This document shows, piece after piece, positions 7,454 through 8,635 of a stretch of DNA of 8,635 bases; the stretch's first letter is position 1, and every line of letters begins with the position of its first letter. This DNA comes from JBGPLH01 sp041486365 [NCBI: Thermodesulfobacteriota bacterium]. GTDB lineage: Bacteria; JAUYMQ01. The notes under the pieces were generated by a model. That model did not search any database. It saw only the letters and a list, made by a program, of their open reading frames with translations, and was not told the origin of the DNA. Made by a program: the position numbers and the translations under genes. The stretch is taken from positions 1-8,635 of the forward strand of contig JBGPLH010000124.1 in the NCBI GenBank assembly GCA_041486365.1, given 5' to 3'.

Positions 7454-7665
7454 GTTGATTCCCAGCTCGGGGCTTCTTTTCCCTGTCGTCCTCGCGAAGA
7501 GGGTTGCCTGCCGTTCCGGGGCTGCGTGGCCAGAGGGCCATGCGGGGCCTCTCGCCAAGGGTGCAACGCCGCAACGCTTCACCGGGACATCGCGCGGTTG
7601 CGGGGGAGATCGAGTCGATGCCGAGATCCGATGGATGATCGCCCGCCCAGCCGAAACGCTACGAA

Positions 7666-7690
7666 AAGTCAATAAGTCATGCCTGGCACC
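7666..7690 (-). repeat. Right 25-bp inverted repeat with TGACTT tandem units
   Basis: Exact reverse complement of 7429-7453. On the plus strand AAGTCA occurs at 7666-7671 and 7674-7679, followed by TGCCTGGCACC. No third AAGTCA-like unit follows on its inner side, unlike the left arm. Confidence 0.92.
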
Positions 7691-7708
7691 AACTCGTCCG
7701 GGAAATGG

Positions 7709-7727
7709 AAAAAAAGCCGGGGGGCCT
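7709..7727 (-). terminator. Weak candidate intrinsic terminator downstream of def
   Basis: Just after the def stop (complement of 7729-7731) the minus strand reads AGGCC-CCCC-GGCTT followed by a continuous T run (seven T, complement of 7709-7715). The stem is only about 5 bp with one G-T pair, so it is marginal. The T-tract and placement are right, and it would separate def from the oxidoreductase unit. Confidence 0.35.
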
Positions 7728-7728
7728 G

Positions 7729-8262
7729 TCAACGGCGCGCCCCGTAGCGGGCGAGCTCCTCCAGGTGGGAGAGCGTGAGGAGATCCTCCATGCGATCGAG
7801 ATAGACCCTGCCGTCCATGTGATCGACCTCGTGCTGCACGACGCGCGCGGCGAACCCCTCCGCGTGCCAGAGGATCGGGTTCCCCTCGCGATCCAGCGCC
7901 GTCACGTCGAGCGCCGACATTCGCGGCACCTTGCCCCGAAGGCCGGGGACCGAGAGGCACCCCTCCCAGTCGACTTCCTTCTCCTCGCCCACCGCCCGGA
8001 TCTCCGGGTTCACCAGGACGGTGAGCGGCACCGCGGGAGCCCCGGGGTAGCGCGGGTTGCCCGCGACCTCGATCGTCGCCACGCGCCAGGGCACATGGAC
8101 CTGGGGCGCCGCGAGCCCCACGCCGTCGTACTCGTGCATCGTCTCGATCATGTCTTCGATGAACCGCTGGAATTCGGCCGTGCGGATCCGCTCGGGCGGG
8201 ACGGGACGGGAAAGCTCGCGAAGAACGGGATGGCCGAGCCGGGCGACTTTCAAGATCGCCAT
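7729..8262 (-). CDS. def: Peptide deformylase
   Basis: 177-aa cytoplasmic metalloenzyme that removes the formyl group from the N-terminal methionine of nascent proteins. All three deformylase motifs are intact: GVGLAAPQ (47-54, with Gln54), EGCLSVPG (100-107, metal ligand Cys102) and QHEVDHMDG (143-151, ligands His144 and His148, catalytic Glu145). The length is normal for the family. The start at 8262 (MAILKVARLGHPVL) matches the usual deformylase N-terminus. A GAGGGA ribosome binding site (complement of 8271-8276) lies 8 nt upstream. It begins 19 nt after the stop of the CcmI-like gene, so the two probably share a transcript. The usual def-fmt pairing is not seen: downstream comes the inverted-repeat element, not fmt. 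The EGCLSVPG form of motif 2 is that of type I (bacterial) enzymes. Confidence 0.98.
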   Translation of the reverse strand: MAILKVARLGHPVLRELSRPVPPERIRTAEFQRFIEDMIETMHEYDGVGLAAPQVHVPWRVATIEVAGNPRYPGAPAVPLTVLVNPEIRAVGEEKEVDWEGCLSVPGLRGKVPRMSALDVTALDREGNPILWHAEGFAARVVQHEVDHMDGRVYLDRMEDLLTLSHLEELARYGARR

Positions 8263-8281
8263 GACGGAACTCCCTCGCGCT

Positions 8282-8635
8282 CTAGGGGCCGCCGGCCGGC
8301 GCCGGACCCAGCCGGATGTCCACCCCCGCGTCGCCCACGGTGGCCGGGTTGCGGGCGAACTGTCCGACGAGGTCGTCGGGCCCCTTCGTGCTCGCGTTGC
8401 CGTCGGCGTCCAGGCGCGCGGTGACGCTGACCGGTCCGGAGAAGACGGAGTCGGGCGACATCGCGTCGGCGGCCGAGAGCGCGTAGGGGAGCGGGAAGCC
8501 CGTCGCGTCCATCCGCTTCACCGCCAGGGGCGGGCCGCCCTCTCGCGATCCCTCTCTCGCGATGACGAAGAGCACGCCGCCGGGAGGCGCCTTCGCGCCG
8601 GGAGCGAGCAGGATCGTGCCGGAGATGGAAGCGCC
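8282..8635 (-). CDS. CcmI/CycH-like cytochrome c biogenesis protein, C-terminal fragment (5' end outside window)
   Basis: The minus-strand frame is open from the window edge (8635) to TAG (complement of 8282-8284), giving 117 residues with no start required inside the window. A GTG at 8575 is a possible internal start, but the homologous-looking region begins upstream of it. The fragment reads ISGTILLAPG, then VLFVIAREG, PPLAVKRMDATGFPLPYALS, DAMSPDSVFSGPVSVTARLDADGNAS and PDDLVGQF. This pattern is that of the C-terminal domain of CcmI/CycH (and fused CcmH-CcmI proteins), which presents apocytochrome c to the heme-lyase complex on the outer face of the inner membrane. The assignment is by recalled family pattern only. 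The N-terminal TPR or membrane part, which would confirm it, is not in the window. It lies 19 nt upstream of def in the same direction. Confidence 0.62.
   Translation of the reverse strand, partial: GASISGTILLAPGAKAPPGGVLFVIAREGSREGGPPLAVKRMDATGFPLPYALSAADAMSPDSVFSGPVSVTARLDADGNASTKGPDDLVGQFARNPATVGDAGVDIRLGPAPAGGP

Larger units (their letters stand above)
7429..7690. mobile_element. 262-bp inverted-repeat-bounded element, REP/BIME- or MITE-like, non-autonomous
   Basis: Two perfect 25-bp inverted repeats (7429-7453 and 7666-7690) bound a 212-bp interior. The outer ends read GGTGCCAGGCATGACTTATT, in which TGCC-A-GGCA is a small foldback. Each arm continues with TGACTT units at 8-nt spacing. 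The arms are more AT-rich than the surroundings. The interior has no credible gene: no ATG-led ORF with codon bias like the neighbours, and no recognisable transposase motif. I see no target-site duplication (left flank GGATCC, right flank AACTCG). The element fits a non-autonomous unit mobilised in trans, for example by a REP-associated tyrosine (Y1/IS200-like) transposase elsewhere in the genome, or a MITE. It accounts for most of the 428-bp gap between def and the oxidoreductase gene. That gap otherwise holds only the weak terminator, promoter and leader signals listed separately. Confidence 0.55.

Noticed and set aside
7454-7665. Decayed transposase gene inside the inverted-repeat element
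   Set aside because: Available translations of the 212-bp interior show no HUH/Y1 or DDE motif and no codon bias like neighbouring genes. I see only non-coding sequence.
7684-7700. TGGCAC in the right repeat arm as a sigma-54 -24 element
   Set aside because: The sequence at the required spacing is CGTCC-like, not TTGC. The mirrored TGGCAC of the left arm on the minus strand also lacks a -12 element, so neither is a credible sigma-54 promoter.
7301-7960. N-terminally extended oxidoreductase reaching back through the intergenic region into def
   Set aside because: The open frame crosses the inverted-repeat element and antisense-like sequence with no family similarity. GGAGG plus ATG 7300 gives a normal LLM N-terminus.
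1-8635. CRISPR arrays, tRNA or rRNA genes, kdpE
   Set aside because: No regularly spaced direct repeats, no tRNA-like cloverleaf with CCA-type end, no rRNA signature sequences, and no OmpR/PhoB-type winged-helix regulator were seen on either strand.

Overview
The window is a GC-rich bacterial chromosomal segment with tightly packed genes and strong G/C bias at third codon positions, which produces many long antisense shadow ORFs. The gene content fits a Gram-negative-type bacterium from a high-GC soil or sediment lineage: two-component signalling through a sigma-54 activator, a cytochrome c maturation-like protein, and an LLM-class flavin/F420-type oxidoreductase. Acidobacteriota, Methylomirabilota/Rokubacteria, Myxococcota-like groups or 'Eisenbacteria' are all possible. 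The sequence alone does not settle the phylum.

Left half, + strand (1-4835): the downstream part of a kdp potassium-uptake operon. It contains the C-terminal 383 codons of kdpB, then kdpC, a short KdpD that carries only the cytoplasmic KdpD/USP sensor region, and a separate membrane histidine kinase (HAMP-PAS-HisKA-HATPase) joined to kdpD by an ATGA overlap. The usual full-length KdpD (sensor, four TM segments and kinase in one chain) is therefore replaced by two proteins. No kdpE (OmpR/PhoB-type regulator) is present.

Middle (4836-6281): a GC-rich hairpin separates the kinase from a convergent, minus-strand sigma-54-dependent response regulator with an intact receiver domain, AAA+ domain with GAFTGA, and Fis-type HTH. 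Kinase and regulator most resemble the KinB/AlgB pair of pseudomonads. The simplest reading is that they form a two-component system placed beside kdpABC where KdpD/KdpE would normally be. That pairing is inferred.

Right half, minus strand (8635 down to 6293): the C-terminus of a CcmI/CycH-like protein, then peptide deformylase (def), a 428-bp intergenic region, an LLM-class oxidoreductase, and 11 nt later the response regulator. The intergenic region holds a 262-bp element bounded by perfect 25-bp inverted repeats with iterated TGACTT units. It looks like a REP/BIME- or MITE-type non-autonomous element. The same gap holds a possible def terminator and a possible promoter and structured leader for the oxidoreductase-regulator unit.

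The two most interesting signals are the rewired kdp regulatory module (sensor-only KdpD, KinB-like kinase, AlgB-like regulator) and the inverted-repeat element upstream of the regulator's transcription unit.
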